DNA from: Streptomyces uncialis
Lineage (GTDB): Bacteria > Actinomycetota > Actinomycetes > Streptomycetales > Streptomycetaceae
Length of the DNA: 64,000 nucleotides
NCBI RefSeq assembly: GCF_001905345.1
Contig: NZ_LFBV01000006.1
Coordinates: 248,001-312,000, forward strand
Direction of reading: 5' to 3'
Shown one piece after another: positions 49,968 to 58,425 of this stretch. The translations under genes were made by a program, and so were the position numbers. Each line of letters begins with the position of its first letter. The stretch's first letter is position 1. The notes beneath the pieces were generated by a model. The model was given only the letters and a program-made list of their open reading frames with translations. It was not told the DNA's origin and searched no databases.

Positions 49968-50120
49968 ATGAGCGAGCTTGAACTGACCGAGCAGACGTCG
50001 GACGCGGAGACCGGGACCGACGAGCTCGCGGATCTGGACGACATCGACTTCGACCTGGACGAGGTGGAGAACAAGATCGCTCCGCTGGCCCTGGCGCTCG
50101 CCGAGACCCGTTCATGGTGA
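49968..50120 (+). CDS. PEARL scaffold (precursor) peptide ending in Trp
   Basis: The 50-residue peptide is rich in Asp/Glu (residues 1-33, for example 'DLDDIDFDLDEVE') and ends KIAPLALALAETRSW. It has no Cys, so it cannot form lanthionines, and a C-terminal Trp suits a tryptophan halogenase and a PEARL pathway that builds on the C-terminus. The ATG at 49968 has GGATGGA upstream. Its last codons (TCA-TGG-TGA) contain the ATG of the next gene, so translation of the two is coupled. It is the first gene of an operon that runs past the window edge. It is the scaffold by position and sequence; no modification can be seen directly. Confidence 0.85.
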   Translation: MSELELTEQTSDAETGTDELADLDDIDFDLDEVENKIAPLALALAETRSW

Positions 50121-51949
50121 GGCCGTCGCCGGACCCGTCGGCGGCCGGTCTGCTCGGCGGCGCCCGCACCTCCCCCCCGGTGGGTGCGGGCGCCGTCCGG
50201 GTGGACGTGGCCACCGGGCCCGCCGCCTCGTTCACGGGGCTGCGGGTCGCGCTGGGTGAACTCCGTTCGCGGGGGGCCACGTTCGGCGGCCTGCCGGAGC
50301 GTTACGCGGCGGAGTGGGCGGAGCTGTTCCCGGGCGGGGACGGGGCACCGGACGCCCTCGGGATCGCCGAGATCGCGCTCGCGCCGTCCGAGCGGCGGCT
50401 GCACCGGGAGTCCGAGCAGAACTACCGGGTGCTCGCCACCGCCGCGGCGGCGCTGTGCGCGGGGGCCGAGGAGCTGGGACGGCCCCTGGAGCTGTCCGGG
50501 GTCGGCGGTACGGACCTCTCGTCGCTGCGGGGCTTCATGCGCGCGGTGGAGCACTCCCGTACCCGCCCCGGTGCCGAGCTGCGGCTGGACGCGCCGGAGC
50601 GGGTCGCGCCGCCGGTGCTCCCCGAGGCGGACTACCGGGCCGAACGCGCCCGGTGCCTGCGCCGGATGGGGGTGCCCGTGGACGTGGCCTCGCTGCGTAC
50701 CGAGCTGCCCGCGTACCGGCCGGGGCCGGACCCGGTGGGCGGCCAGGAGGCGGCGCTGTTCGCCGCGGCCTTCGGGGACGGCACCGCCTTCGACCGGCTC
50801 ACCGCGGTCCTCGCGGGCTGCCGCCGGGGGTTCTTCACCGGCAACTGGGAGGCCATGGCGGCCCTCGCCGGGCTCGGCGGACGGCTGCTCGACGGCTTCC
50901 CCGACGCCTCGGTCGGTGATCTGCTGACGGCGGCCCGGGAACAGGACCTCCAGGCGGAGGCCATCGAGTTCGAGCCGGGCATCCTGCGCACCGCGGACGA
51001 CGTACGGGCGTTCCTGCTCAAGGTGCTCGGGGTGCAGGCCACCTTCCGGGGGCGGCAGGACCAGGCGCTGGCGTACTTCCGGGCGATGCGGGAGGGCGAG
51101 CGGCTGTCGCCGGAGGTCCGGTCCCAGTCGCATCTGTACGCGGCGCTGACCCTGACCAAGCGGCTGGGGCACGTCGGGGACGCGGTGGCGGAGCTGGAGC
51201 AGGGTTTCGCGGCCGTACCGCACCGGGAGGGCGAGGAGAAGAGCGTGCGCCGCGAGCGCGGCTGGCTGCACAATCTGCGCGCGCTCACGCACTTCGCGCA
51301 GAAGGAGCTGCGGGACGCGTTCGGGCACGAGAAGCAGGCGCTGGCGTGCATCGAGGGCCTGGACGACGCGAGCTCGATCCATCTGCGGGTCAATCTGTTC
51401 TCCAACATCAGCGTGCTCCAGGAGAAGGCGGGCCGGCATCCGCAGGCCGCGCGCACCTGGGCGCGGTTCAAGGAGGCGGCCGGGTCCGGGAACGCGACGT
51501 TCGTCAAGCACCACGCGTACCGGGCGGCGGGGCTCGCCCTGCTGTGCGGGGACCGGGACGCCGCGCTGGAGGACCTGTCGCGGTCGGTGGCGTGCGCCGC
51601 CGAGTTCGACGACGACTTCCACGAGGCCGAGATCCGGCTGGAGACCGGGACGCTGCATCTCGCCGACGGGCAGCGGGCGGAGGCGGCCGGGCACTTCGAG
51701 CGGGCCGTCGAGCTCACCGCCCGGATCGGGGACCCGTACCGGATGGCGCTCGCGGGTGTCGGGCGGGCGGAGGCCGCGGGGACCGCGCCGGACAGCTCGC
51801 TCGGTGAGCTGGCGCTGCGCGGTCTGACCCGTCCCGGGGACGGGGCGGAGCTGGCCGCGCGGATCGCCAAGGGCGACACGGCGGGGCTGCTGCCCCGGGT
51901 GCGCACCAAACTCAACCGGCCGTTCGACCTGATCAACTTCCAGGAGTGA
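50114..51949 (+). CDS. TPR-repeat protein of the PEARL cluster
   Basis: The protein has 611 residues. The C-terminal two thirds contain TPR-like helical pairs, such as 'QATFRGRQDQALAYFRAMRE', 'GWLHNLRALTHFAQKELRDAF', 'NLFSNISVLQEKAGRHPQAA' and 'GTLHLADGQRAEAAGHFERAV'. The N-terminal ~200 residues are not recognised; no nucleotide-binding or DNA-binding motif is visible. It overlaps the peptide gene by seven bases and precedes the first LanB-like gene by seven, so a role in binding the peptide or organising the modifying enzymes is plausible. Not a catalytic enzyme as far as can be seen. Confidence 0.7.
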   Translation: MVRPSPDPSAAGLLGGARTSPPVGAGAVRVDVATGPAASFTGLRVALGELRSRGATFGGLPERYAAEWAELFPGGDGAPDALGIAEIALAPSERRLHRESEQNYRVLATAAAALCAGAEELGRPLELSGVGGTDLSSLRGFMRAVEHSRTRPGAELRLDAPERVAPPVLPEADYRAERARCLRRMGVPVDVASLRTELPAYRPGPDPVGGQEAALFAAAFGDGTAFDRLTAVLAGCRRGFFTGNWEAMAALAGLGGRLLDGFPDASVGDLLTAAREQDLQAEAIEFEPGILRTADDVRAFLLKVLGVQATFRGRQDQALAYFRAMREGERLSPEVRSQSHLYAALTLTKRLGHVGDAVAELEQGFAAVPHREGEEKSVRRERGWLHNLRALTHFAQKELRDAFGHEKQALACIEGLDDASSIHLRVNLFSNISVLQEKAGRHPQAARTWARFKEAAGSGNATFVKHHAYRAAGLALLCGDRDAALEDLSRSVACAAEFDDDFHEAEIRLETGTLHLADGQRAEAAGHFERAVELTARIGDPYRMALAGVGRAEAAGTAPDSSLGELALRGLTRPGDGAELAARIAKGDTAGLLPRVRTKLNRPFDLINFQE

Positions 51950-51956
51950 TGCGGGA

Positions 51957-54422
51957 GTGAAGACGGGAGGGACCCACGCGGAGGGAGCGTCCTGGCGCCT
52001 GTACCCCCGGCTGCTGCTGCGGCGCGCGGGGTTCGGCGTCGAACTCCTCACGGATCTCGCGGACGGGGCCGTGGCGGGCGCCGCGGCGGACTACCGGCTG
52101 CGGGCGGACGAGTTCGAGGCGCGACGCGGTCTGTCGCTGGCCGCGCTGCGCGCCGAGGTGGACTCGGCCGCCGGGTCGGGCGACCGGGAGCTGCTGCGGC
52201 TGCTGTCCCGGGCGCGCGGCCGGATCGGCCGGCGACGGCCGCTGGACGGCCCGCTCGCCGGGTGCGGGCCCGCCGCCCTCGGGTACACCGGGGCGTGGCG
52301 GGCCCGTGAGGCGGCCTGGTCCACGCTGGCCGGGGCGCTCGCCGCCGAGCGCGACGGCAGGACGGCGAAGGTGCGCCGGGTGCTGGACGACGAGCGGCTG
52401 CTGGACGCGGTGCTGCAACTGGCGCCGTCGTTCGCGGCGGAGGTGGACCGGTTCGCCGCGGCGCCGCCGCGCGCGGGAGGTCCGACGGCGAAGGACCGCG
52501 CGTTCCTGCGGCGGGTGTACCTCTACTGCCAGCGGCTGGGTGCCAAGAACGAGACGACGAGCTTCTTCGGTCCGCTGGTGCACGGTGAGGTGACTGCCGC
52601 GCCGGAGGGTGACGCGGGCAATGGCGCGGCGGGCGTCGTGACGGGTCCGGAGACCTCGTCGGGCACCGTGGAGACGGAGGCGTTCCTGGCGTTCTGGGCG
52701 GTGTGCGAGCTGGCTGCGGTGCTGGCCCGGGACCCCCGGGTGGCGCGGCGGCTGCCGGTGTCGTGGATCGCGGCGTGCCGTCGTGACGGTGACTCGCTGA
52801 CGCTGCCCGACGGGCGCCGGGTGCGGCTGACCGGGGCGCAGCGCCGGGTGGTGGACCTGGTCGACGGGGAGCGTTCGGTGCTGGCGCTCGCGCGGGGCGC
52901 GGGGCTCGGCACCGATGAGGTGACGGAGGTGGTGGAGCGGCTCCAGCGGGCCGGGGCGCTGCGGCACCGGCCGGAGCCGCCGTCGACCGCGCCGCGTCCG
53001 CTGGACTGGCTGACCGCGCGCGCCGACCGGTACGCGGCGGACACGCCGTGGCCGGGGGCGTTGCGGGGTCTCGCGCACCGGGCGGCGCTGTACGCCCAGG
53101 CGGAGGGTCCGGTGAAGCGGCGGGCGGCGCTGGAGGCCGTCGAGTCGGCGTTCAGCGAGCTGACGGGGGGTGAGGCGCGGCGGGCCGGTGGGCGGATGTA
53201 CGCGGACCGGATGGTCGTGTCGCTGGACGCGAAGGGTGACCAGGGTCCGGTCCGGGTGGGCGCGGGGACGGCGGCGCGCTGGGAGCGTGAGCTGACGCCG
53301 GTCCTCGATGTGGCGGCGCGGTACGGCGAGTTGCTCCAGACGGCGTGCGCGGAGCTGTGCGCGGATCTGCTGCGGGAGGCCGGGGTCGGCCGGATGCCGT
53401 ACGACGAGCTGATCCGCCGGTCGGCGGCGGCCGTCGCCGAGGGGCGGCTCGACGGGTACACGGCGCGGGCCGACGCGTTCGCCGCGGAGGTGGCCCGGGT
53501 GGTCACGGACGCGGTGCGCACCGACGGGGGCGGTCCGCCGGCGGCGGTGCTGAGGGCGGAGGAGCTGGCGCCGCTGGCGCCGGCGCGGGACCGGGCTCGG
53601 TTCGTCAGCCCCGATCTGATGCTGGAGGCCGCGGGACCCGGCGGTGAGCCGGAGGGGCTGGTGCTCGGGGAGCTGCATCCGTATGTCTTCGCCTGGGGTT
53701 CCCAGGGGTTGTTCGACCATGACCCGGAGGGGACGCGGGCGGCGTTCGGGGACCGGCTGGCCCCGTGGGGCGGCGCGGCGCGGCTGGCGACCGTGATCCG
53801 CAGGCGCCGTCACAAGGGGCTGGTGGGTGAGTGGTTCCCGGGCCGGTTCGTGGAGATCACCGCGGTCGCCACCGACGACCGGTCGCGTGCCGTGCCGGTC
53901 ACCGCGCTGAGCGTCGAACTGGACGGCGCACGCGCCAGGTTGCTGGGTCAGGACGGTGAACTCGTGCTGTACGCCGGGGAGGACGACCATGTCCATCTGC
54001 GGGCGTTCGCCGCGCCGACGGCGGTGCTGCCGCCGGTGGTGGTCGACGGGATGATGCCGCGCTGGGGTGTCGGCGCGCTGATCGCGCAGCGTGCCCGCTG
54101 GTGGATCACGCCCGCCGATCTCGGCCCCGGGGCGGGGAAGCCGTCGGCGGACGAGGTGTTCCGGGCGGTGCAGGGGCTGCGGGTGGCCCTCGGTCTGCCC
54201 CGGTACGTCTTCGCCCATATCAGCGGTGAGCCGAAGCCGGTCGGCGTCGATCTCGACGCCCCGCTCGCGGTGGAGACCCTCGCGGCGCTGGCCACGGCGT
54301 CGGGCACGGAGCGGATCGCGCTCACCGAGATGCGTCCGGCGCCGGACCGGCTGTGGCTGCGCAGGCAGGGCCGTGCCGTGACCTCGGAGTTCCGGCTGGC
54401 CCTGCACCGGGAACCCGGATGA
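51957..54422 (+). CDS. LanB-like protein 1 (putative peptide aminoacyl-tRNA ligase)
   Basis: The protein has 821 residues. It has the lantibiotic dehydratase N-terminal domain signature 'YLYCQRLGAKNETTSFFGP' (near residue 185-205), an internal winged-helix-like block 'VDLVDGERSVLALARGAG', 'MYADRMVVSLDAKG', 'HPYVFAWGSQGLF', and the C-terminal 'KPVGVDLDAPLAVETL' and 'APDRLWLRRQGR'. The length fits a LanB glutamylation domain without the separate elimination domain, the plan of PEARLs, which use aminoacyl-tRNA to extend a peptide C-terminus. GTG start at 51957. The amino acid used cannot be read here. Confidence 0.85.
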   Translation: MKTGGTHAEGASWRLYPRLLLRRAGFGVELLTDLADGAVAGAAADYRLRADEFEARRGLSLAALRAEVDSAAGSGDRELLRLLSRARGRIGRRRPLDGPLAGCGPAALGYTGAWRAREAAWSTLAGALAAERDGRTAKVRRVLDDERLLDAVLQLAPSFAAEVDRFAAAPPRAGGPTAKDRAFLRRVYLYCQRLGAKNETTSFFGPLVHGEVTAAPEGDAGNGAAGVVTGPETSSGTVETEAFLAFWAVCELAAVLARDPRVARRLPVSWIAACRRDGDSLTLPDGRRVRLTGAQRRVVDLVDGERSVLALARGAGLGTDEVTEVVERLQRAGALRHRPEPPSTAPRPLDWLTARADRYAADTPWPGALRGLAHRAALYAQAEGPVKRRAALEAVESAFSELTGGEARRAGGRMYADRMVVSLDAKGDQGPVRVGAGTAARWERELTPVLDVAARYGELLQTACAELCADLLREAGVGRMPYDELIRRSAAAVAEGRLDGYTARADAFAAEVARVVTDAVRTDGGGPPAAVLRAEELAPLAPARDRARFVSPDLMLEAAGPGGEPEGLVLGELHPYVFAWGSQGLFDHDPEGTRAAFGDRLAPWGGAARLATVIRRRRHKGLVGEWFPGRFVEITAVATDDRSRAVPVTALSVELDGARARLLGQDGELVLYAGEDDHVHLRAFAAPTAVLPPVVVDGMMPRWGVGALIAQRARWWITPADLGPGAGKPSADEVFRAVQGLRVALGLPRYVFAHISGEPKPVGVDLDAPLAVETLAALATASGTERIALTEMRPAPDRLWLRRQGRAVTSEFRLALHREPG

Positions 54423-54442
54423 ACCCCCCTTCGGAAGGTTCG

Positions 54443-56902
54443 ATGACGACCTCGCGCCCCTCCCCGACGACCTCGCACCCCTCCCCCACCCCGTCCCTCC
54501 CGCCCGACTCCCGCGCCCCGGACCCCGTCCCGTCCGGCTCCTCGTCCCCCGCCCCGGCACCGTCCCGCCGGTCCTCCCCCGTCCGGACGGCCGCCCCGAC
54601 GGCGGCCGGGGAATGGGAGACGCTGCCCACGTTCGTGGTGCGGACCGCCGGGTTCCCGTGGCGGCTGGTGGAGCGTCTCGGGTACGGCGCCGCCCGTCGG
54701 CTCGCGGCGGAGCTCGTCGTACTGGAGGAGCGGGCCACCGCGCTGGCTCAGGGGGCGGCGCCGGAGCGGCGGCTGCCCCGCGCGCTCGCGGCCAGGCTGC
54801 GCAATCGGCGTCCGATGCCCGCTGACGCGCCGTTCCCGCGGGAGTGGCTGGCCGGGTGGAACGAGCTGACCGGGCGGCTGGCCCGGACCAGGGAACTGTT
54901 CACGGCGGCGGTCGCCGAGGAGTCCGCCGCCGTCACCGGTGTGCTGGCCGGGATGACCGCCGACGAGCGGTTCCTGGAGGCCGTCGTGTGCTCGTCGCCG
55001 CCCGCCTACCGGGAGTTGCGCAAGGGGGCCAAGGGGGCGCGGCTGCGCCGTCAGAGCGCCTCGTACGCCCAGCGGTTCGCCGCCAAGTGCGAGACGATGA
55101 GCTTCTTCGGGCCGATCAACTACGGGCGGCTGGACCCGGCTCCCGGCGCTGTGGCGCGCTGGTCGTGGGAGGGCCATGAGCGGGTGCCGTGGCGTACGGC
55201 GTTCACCGCGGCGCGGGTCGTCGACCGGATACAGGAGGCCGTGCTCGCGGACCCCGCGGTGGTCGCCGCGCTGGTACCGGACCGCAAGTCGTGGCTGGCG
55301 CCGACCGGTACCGCGCCGGGGGCCTCGGTCCGGGCGCGGCTGGTGGGCGCGGCCGACGGCGTCCGGGACGTCGCCGCGCTGGCGCGGGCCCTGGACCTGG
55401 AACCGCCGGTCGCCGTCGAGGCGTTCCGGGACGCGGTGGCCCGGGGGCTGCTCACGCATTCCTTCGCGCCGCCCGCGACCGTCGCGGACCCGGTGGGCTG
55501 GCTGGCCGGGCGGCTCGCCCGGGAGCCGGACGCGCTGAGCCCCGCGCTGCGCGCGCTGGTGGCCGGGGTACGGGAGGTGCTGGCGCGCTATCCGGACGCG
55601 GCGCCGGACCACAAGGTCGAACTCCAGTCCCGGCTCCTGGGGCTGGCCCGGGACGCGGTCCCCGGCGACGGGCCCGGGGCGGACCCCGGTCGGGACGAGC
55701 GGGCGATCGCCGGGCGCGGACGGTTCTACAACGACCGGGTCATCGTCCACGAGGCCGCCGCCGGGACGCTGGACCTGCGGCTCGGCGGCGGGCTCGCCCG
55801 GGATCTGCGGGAGCGGGTGGCCCCGGTCCTGGATCTGCTGGCGGAGGACGCAGGTCTGACCCGCGCGCTCGCGGGCCGGCAGGTGGCCGGGCGGCTGGGC
55901 CCCGGCCGGTTCCCGCTGCTGACCGCGATGCGTCGGTGCGAGGGGCTGGCGTTCGAGCGCAGCGAGAGGCTTCCCTCAAGGCTGCTGGACATACTGACGG
56001 GCATGTCCGCGGACACCGCCGAAGTGGATCTCGCGGACCTGCTGGAGCGCCCCGCGCCCGCCGGTCCGCCGGTGCTGTGCTCCGTCGACGTCATGATCGA
56101 CACGGCGGGACTGGACGACTACGTCCCGGGGCGGACCCCGCTGGTGCTGGGGGACATCCACGACGCCGCGCTGCTGACGCCCTGGGCCCTCCAGTTCCAT
56201 CCGGACGGGGCCGCGCTGCGGGCGGGGAGGGACGCGGCGATCCGCCGGGTGCTCGGCGACCAGGACATGGTCAGTGTGATCGCGCGCCGTACGACGGGGC
56301 TGCCGCCGCTGGAGTTCCCGGGTCTGGTCCTCGAACTGGGCGGCACCAGCGAACGCGACGACGCCCCGCGGATCGGCCTCGACCGGCTGTACGTCGACAG
56401 CGACGGCGAGCGCGTCACCCTGCGGGCCACCGGGCACGACCGGCCGCTGATGCTCCACAACGGCGAGCTGGACACCGCCTTCCACACGGCCCTGGCCCTG
56501 CCCCGTATCCGTCGCCCACGACTGCCGGACCTGCCTCATGTGCCCCGGCTGACCTGGGGCAACGCCGTGCTGTCCCGGCGGCGCTGGACGGTGCCGTCCG
56601 AGGCGGTGGCGACGCTCGGCAAGGCGACGGGCGACGCGGAGCGACTGCTGGCGGCGGCCCGGCTGTGCGCCGCGCACGGCCTGCCGGACACGTTCTTCGC
56701 CAAGTCCGCGAACGAACGCAAGCCGGTGTACGTGGACACCGCGTCCCCCGCGCTCCTCGACTGCCTGGTGCGGCTCGCGACCACCGATGAGCGGCTGGTG
56801 CTCGGGGAGACGCTGCCCGGTCCCGGCCGGTCGTGGCTGCGGGACGGGGACGAGCGGATCGCGGCGGAGCTGCGGTGCGTGTATCTGCGGGGGGCGGTAT
56901 GA
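54443..56902 (+). CDS. LanB-like protein 2 (putative peptide aminoacyl-tRNA ligase)
   Basis: The protein has 819 residues from the ATG at 54443, which has GGAAGG four bases upstream; an ATG at 54419 overlapping the previous stop (ATGA) is the alternative and adds eight residues. A Pro/Ser-rich linker of ~45 residues precedes the domain. Signature blocks: 'SYAQRFAAKCETMSFFGP' (Asn replaced by Cys compared with copies 1 and 3), 'RFYNDRVIVHEAAAG', 'ANERKPVYVDTASPALLDCL' and 'LPGPGRSWLRDGDER'. It is probably a second ligase with a different tRNA or a non-catalytic partner. Next gene overlaps by four bases. Confidence 0.85.
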   Translation: MTTSRPSPTTSHPSPTPSLPPDSRAPDPVPSGSSSPAPAPSRRSSPVRTAAPTAAGEWETLPTFVVRTAGFPWRLVERLGYGAARRLAAELVVLEERATALAQGAAPERRLPRALAARLRNRRPMPADAPFPREWLAGWNELTGRLARTRELFTAAVAEESAAVTGVLAGMTADERFLEAVVCSSPPAYRELRKGAKGARLRRQSASYAQRFAAKCETMSFFGPINYGRLDPAPGAVARWSWEGHERVPWRTAFTAARVVDRIQEAVLADPAVVAALVPDRKSWLAPTGTAPGASVRARLVGAADGVRDVAALARALDLEPPVAVEAFRDAVARGLLTHSFAPPATVADPVGWLAGRLAREPDALSPALRALVAGVREVLARYPDAAPDHKVELQSRLLGLARDAVPGDGPGADPGRDERAIAGRGRFYNDRVIVHEAAAGTLDLRLGGGLARDLRERVAPVLDLLAEDAGLTRALAGRQVAGRLGPGRFPLLTAMRRCEGLAFERSERLPSRLLDILTGMSADTAEVDLADLLERPAPAGPPVLCSVDVMIDTAGLDDYVPGRTPLVLGDIHDAALLTPWALQFHPDGAALRAGRDAAIRRVLGDQDMVSVIARRTTGLPPLEFPGLVLELGGTSERDDAPRIGLDRLYVDSDGERVTLRATGHDRPLMLHNGELDTAFHTALALPRIRRPRLPDLPHVPRLTWGNAVLSRRRWTVPSEAVATLGKATGDAERLLAAARLCAAHGLPDTFFAKSANERKPVYVDTASPALLDCLVRLATTDERLVLGETLPGPGRSWLRDGDERIAAELRCVYLRGAV

Positions 56903-58425
56903 GCGGCACGGGTCCGGGCGGCGACGGGCCGCTGATCGTCCCGCCGCTGACCGACTTCACGACCGCCGTCTCCGTGCCGTCCGGCGGTGAAATCCTCGAC
57001 CTCGGGGAGCACTTCGTGCGCAGGCTGGCCGATCCGGAGCCGCTGCTGGCCCGTGCCGAGCGGCTCGACACCGGGCGCGGCACCTCGGCCGACGCGCTGC
57101 GGGCGCTGTTCGCGCGGGCCGCCGCCGACGCGCTGCGGCGGGGCCGCGCCGACCGGGCCGCGCTGCGGGCCACCGGGATGGCGCTGCGGCTCGCGGGCGA
57201 CGCCGATCCGGCGCTGACCCTGGCGGTCGACGACCTGGAACTGCGGGACGGGACCACGGAGTCCGCCCCGGCGACGGACACCGCCGCGCGCCGCACCCGG
57301 CTGTTCGGTCCGGAGGTGGAGCTGGCGCTGCGGTGGGCCGGGGACCGTACGGTGCGGGTACTGGTCGACACCGACCAGCAGTTGCCCGCCGCGCTCGCCC
57401 TGGTCCGGGCCCTCGGTCCGGCGCGGGTGACGCTGTGCGGGCGGTTCGCCTGGGAGCACCGGGCGGTCCTGGGGCAGCTGCCGTCGGCGGCGGGCGCGCG
57501 GTTCGATCCGGCGGTCCCGGCGCGGACGGTCCGCCCCGGGTGGCTGCCCGGTACGGAGGACGTGCGGTGGGTGACCGTCCCCGGGGAGCGGACGCCCGGG
57601 GCGCCCTGGCTGGGGTGGCTGGACGTGGTGGACGCGGCGGCGTCGGCCGACGGGCACTGGGCGCGCTGCCGGGGGCTGACGGTGACCGTGGCACGGCTCG
57701 ACTCGTGGGAGACGGCGGTCGGCGCGCGCGGCGGCCGGGCGGATCTGGCGGCGCTGTGCGCGCGGCTGCGGCCGGGGACCCCGCTCGCGGTGGAACTCCT
57801 GGTCGGGGCGCCCGGCACCGACGCCAAGGACGCGGCGGCGGCCGTGGCGCTGATCGCCGACGGCCCGGGGCCCGCCCCGGGGGTGCGGCCGGTCCTCGCG
57901 GGGCTGCGGCCGTTCCGGCTGCCCCGGCCGTCCGGCGGCGGGACGCCCCCGGCGGGCTGGGACGGGGTGCCGCTGCGCCTCCGGCCGCGTCCGGAGCACG
58001 ATCTGCCGCGCTGGACGGACTTCGACGCGCCGGGCACCCTGGCCCCCGCCGAACGCTCGGCCACGATCCACGCCCTGCTGGGCGACCTGGCGCGGGACAC
58101 CGACCTGTACCCCGGCAGGCTCGCCGGAGCCGCCGCGACCGCCCACGCGGTCGGGCCGCCGGCGGACGGGCCGCCGGTCTGGGACCCGTCGGCGCGGGTC
58201 GCCTCGACCGCACGGGCCGCGGTGGACGGCAAGGGGCCCGGCACGTTCGTCGCGCATCTGCGCACCGGCACCGCCTTCCGGCTGCACCCCCGGCTCGTCG
58301 AGGTCGTCACGGACCTCGCGGCCGGCGGCACGGACCGACTCGACCGGCTGTCCCCGGCTACCCGTACCCGACTCCTCGGCCTGCTCACCCGGGCCGGGGC
58401 CCTGGCCCCAGGGAGGACCCCATGA
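56899..58425 (+). CDS. Unrecognised 508-residue protein in the PEARL operon
   Basis: It starts at ATGA over the stop of LanB-like 2 and ends in ATGA with LanB-like 3, so it is integral to the operon. I do not recognise the fold. The middle part alternates strands and helices ('VRVLVDTDQQLPAALALVRAL', 'RVTLCGRFAWEHRAVLGQL', 'TPLAVELLVGAPGTDAKDAAAAVAL') in a barrel-like way, somewhat like a B12/radical SAM protein, but no Cx3Cx2C cluster is present. The last ~60 residues ('FRLHPRLVEVVTDLAAGGTD', 'LSPATRTRLLGLLTRAGAL') look like a winged-helix/PqqD-type peptide-binding domain. Role unknown. Confidence 0.7.
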   Translation: MSGTGPGGDGPLIVPPLTDFTTAVSVPSGGEILDLGEHFVRRLADPEPLLARAERLDTGRGTSADALRALFARAAADALRRGRADRAALRATGMALRLAGDADPALTLAVDDLELRDGTTESAPATDTAARRTRLFGPEVELALRWAGDRTVRVLVDTDQQLPAALALVRALGPARVTLCGRFAWEHRAVLGQLPSAAGARFDPAVPARTVRPGWLPGTEDVRWVTVPGERTPGAPWLGWLDVVDAAASADGHWARCRGLTVTVARLDSWETAVGARGGRADLAALCARLRPGTPLAVELLVGAPGTDAKDAAAAVALIADGPGPAPGVRPVLAGLRPFRLPRPSGGGTPPAGWDGVPLRLRPRPEHDLPRWTDFDAPGTLAPAERSATIHALLGDLARDTDLYPGRLAGAAATAHAVGPPADGPPVWDPSARVASTARAAVDGKGPGTFVAHLRTGTAFRLHPRLVEVVTDLAAGGTDRLDRLSPATRTRLLGLLTRAGALAPGRTP

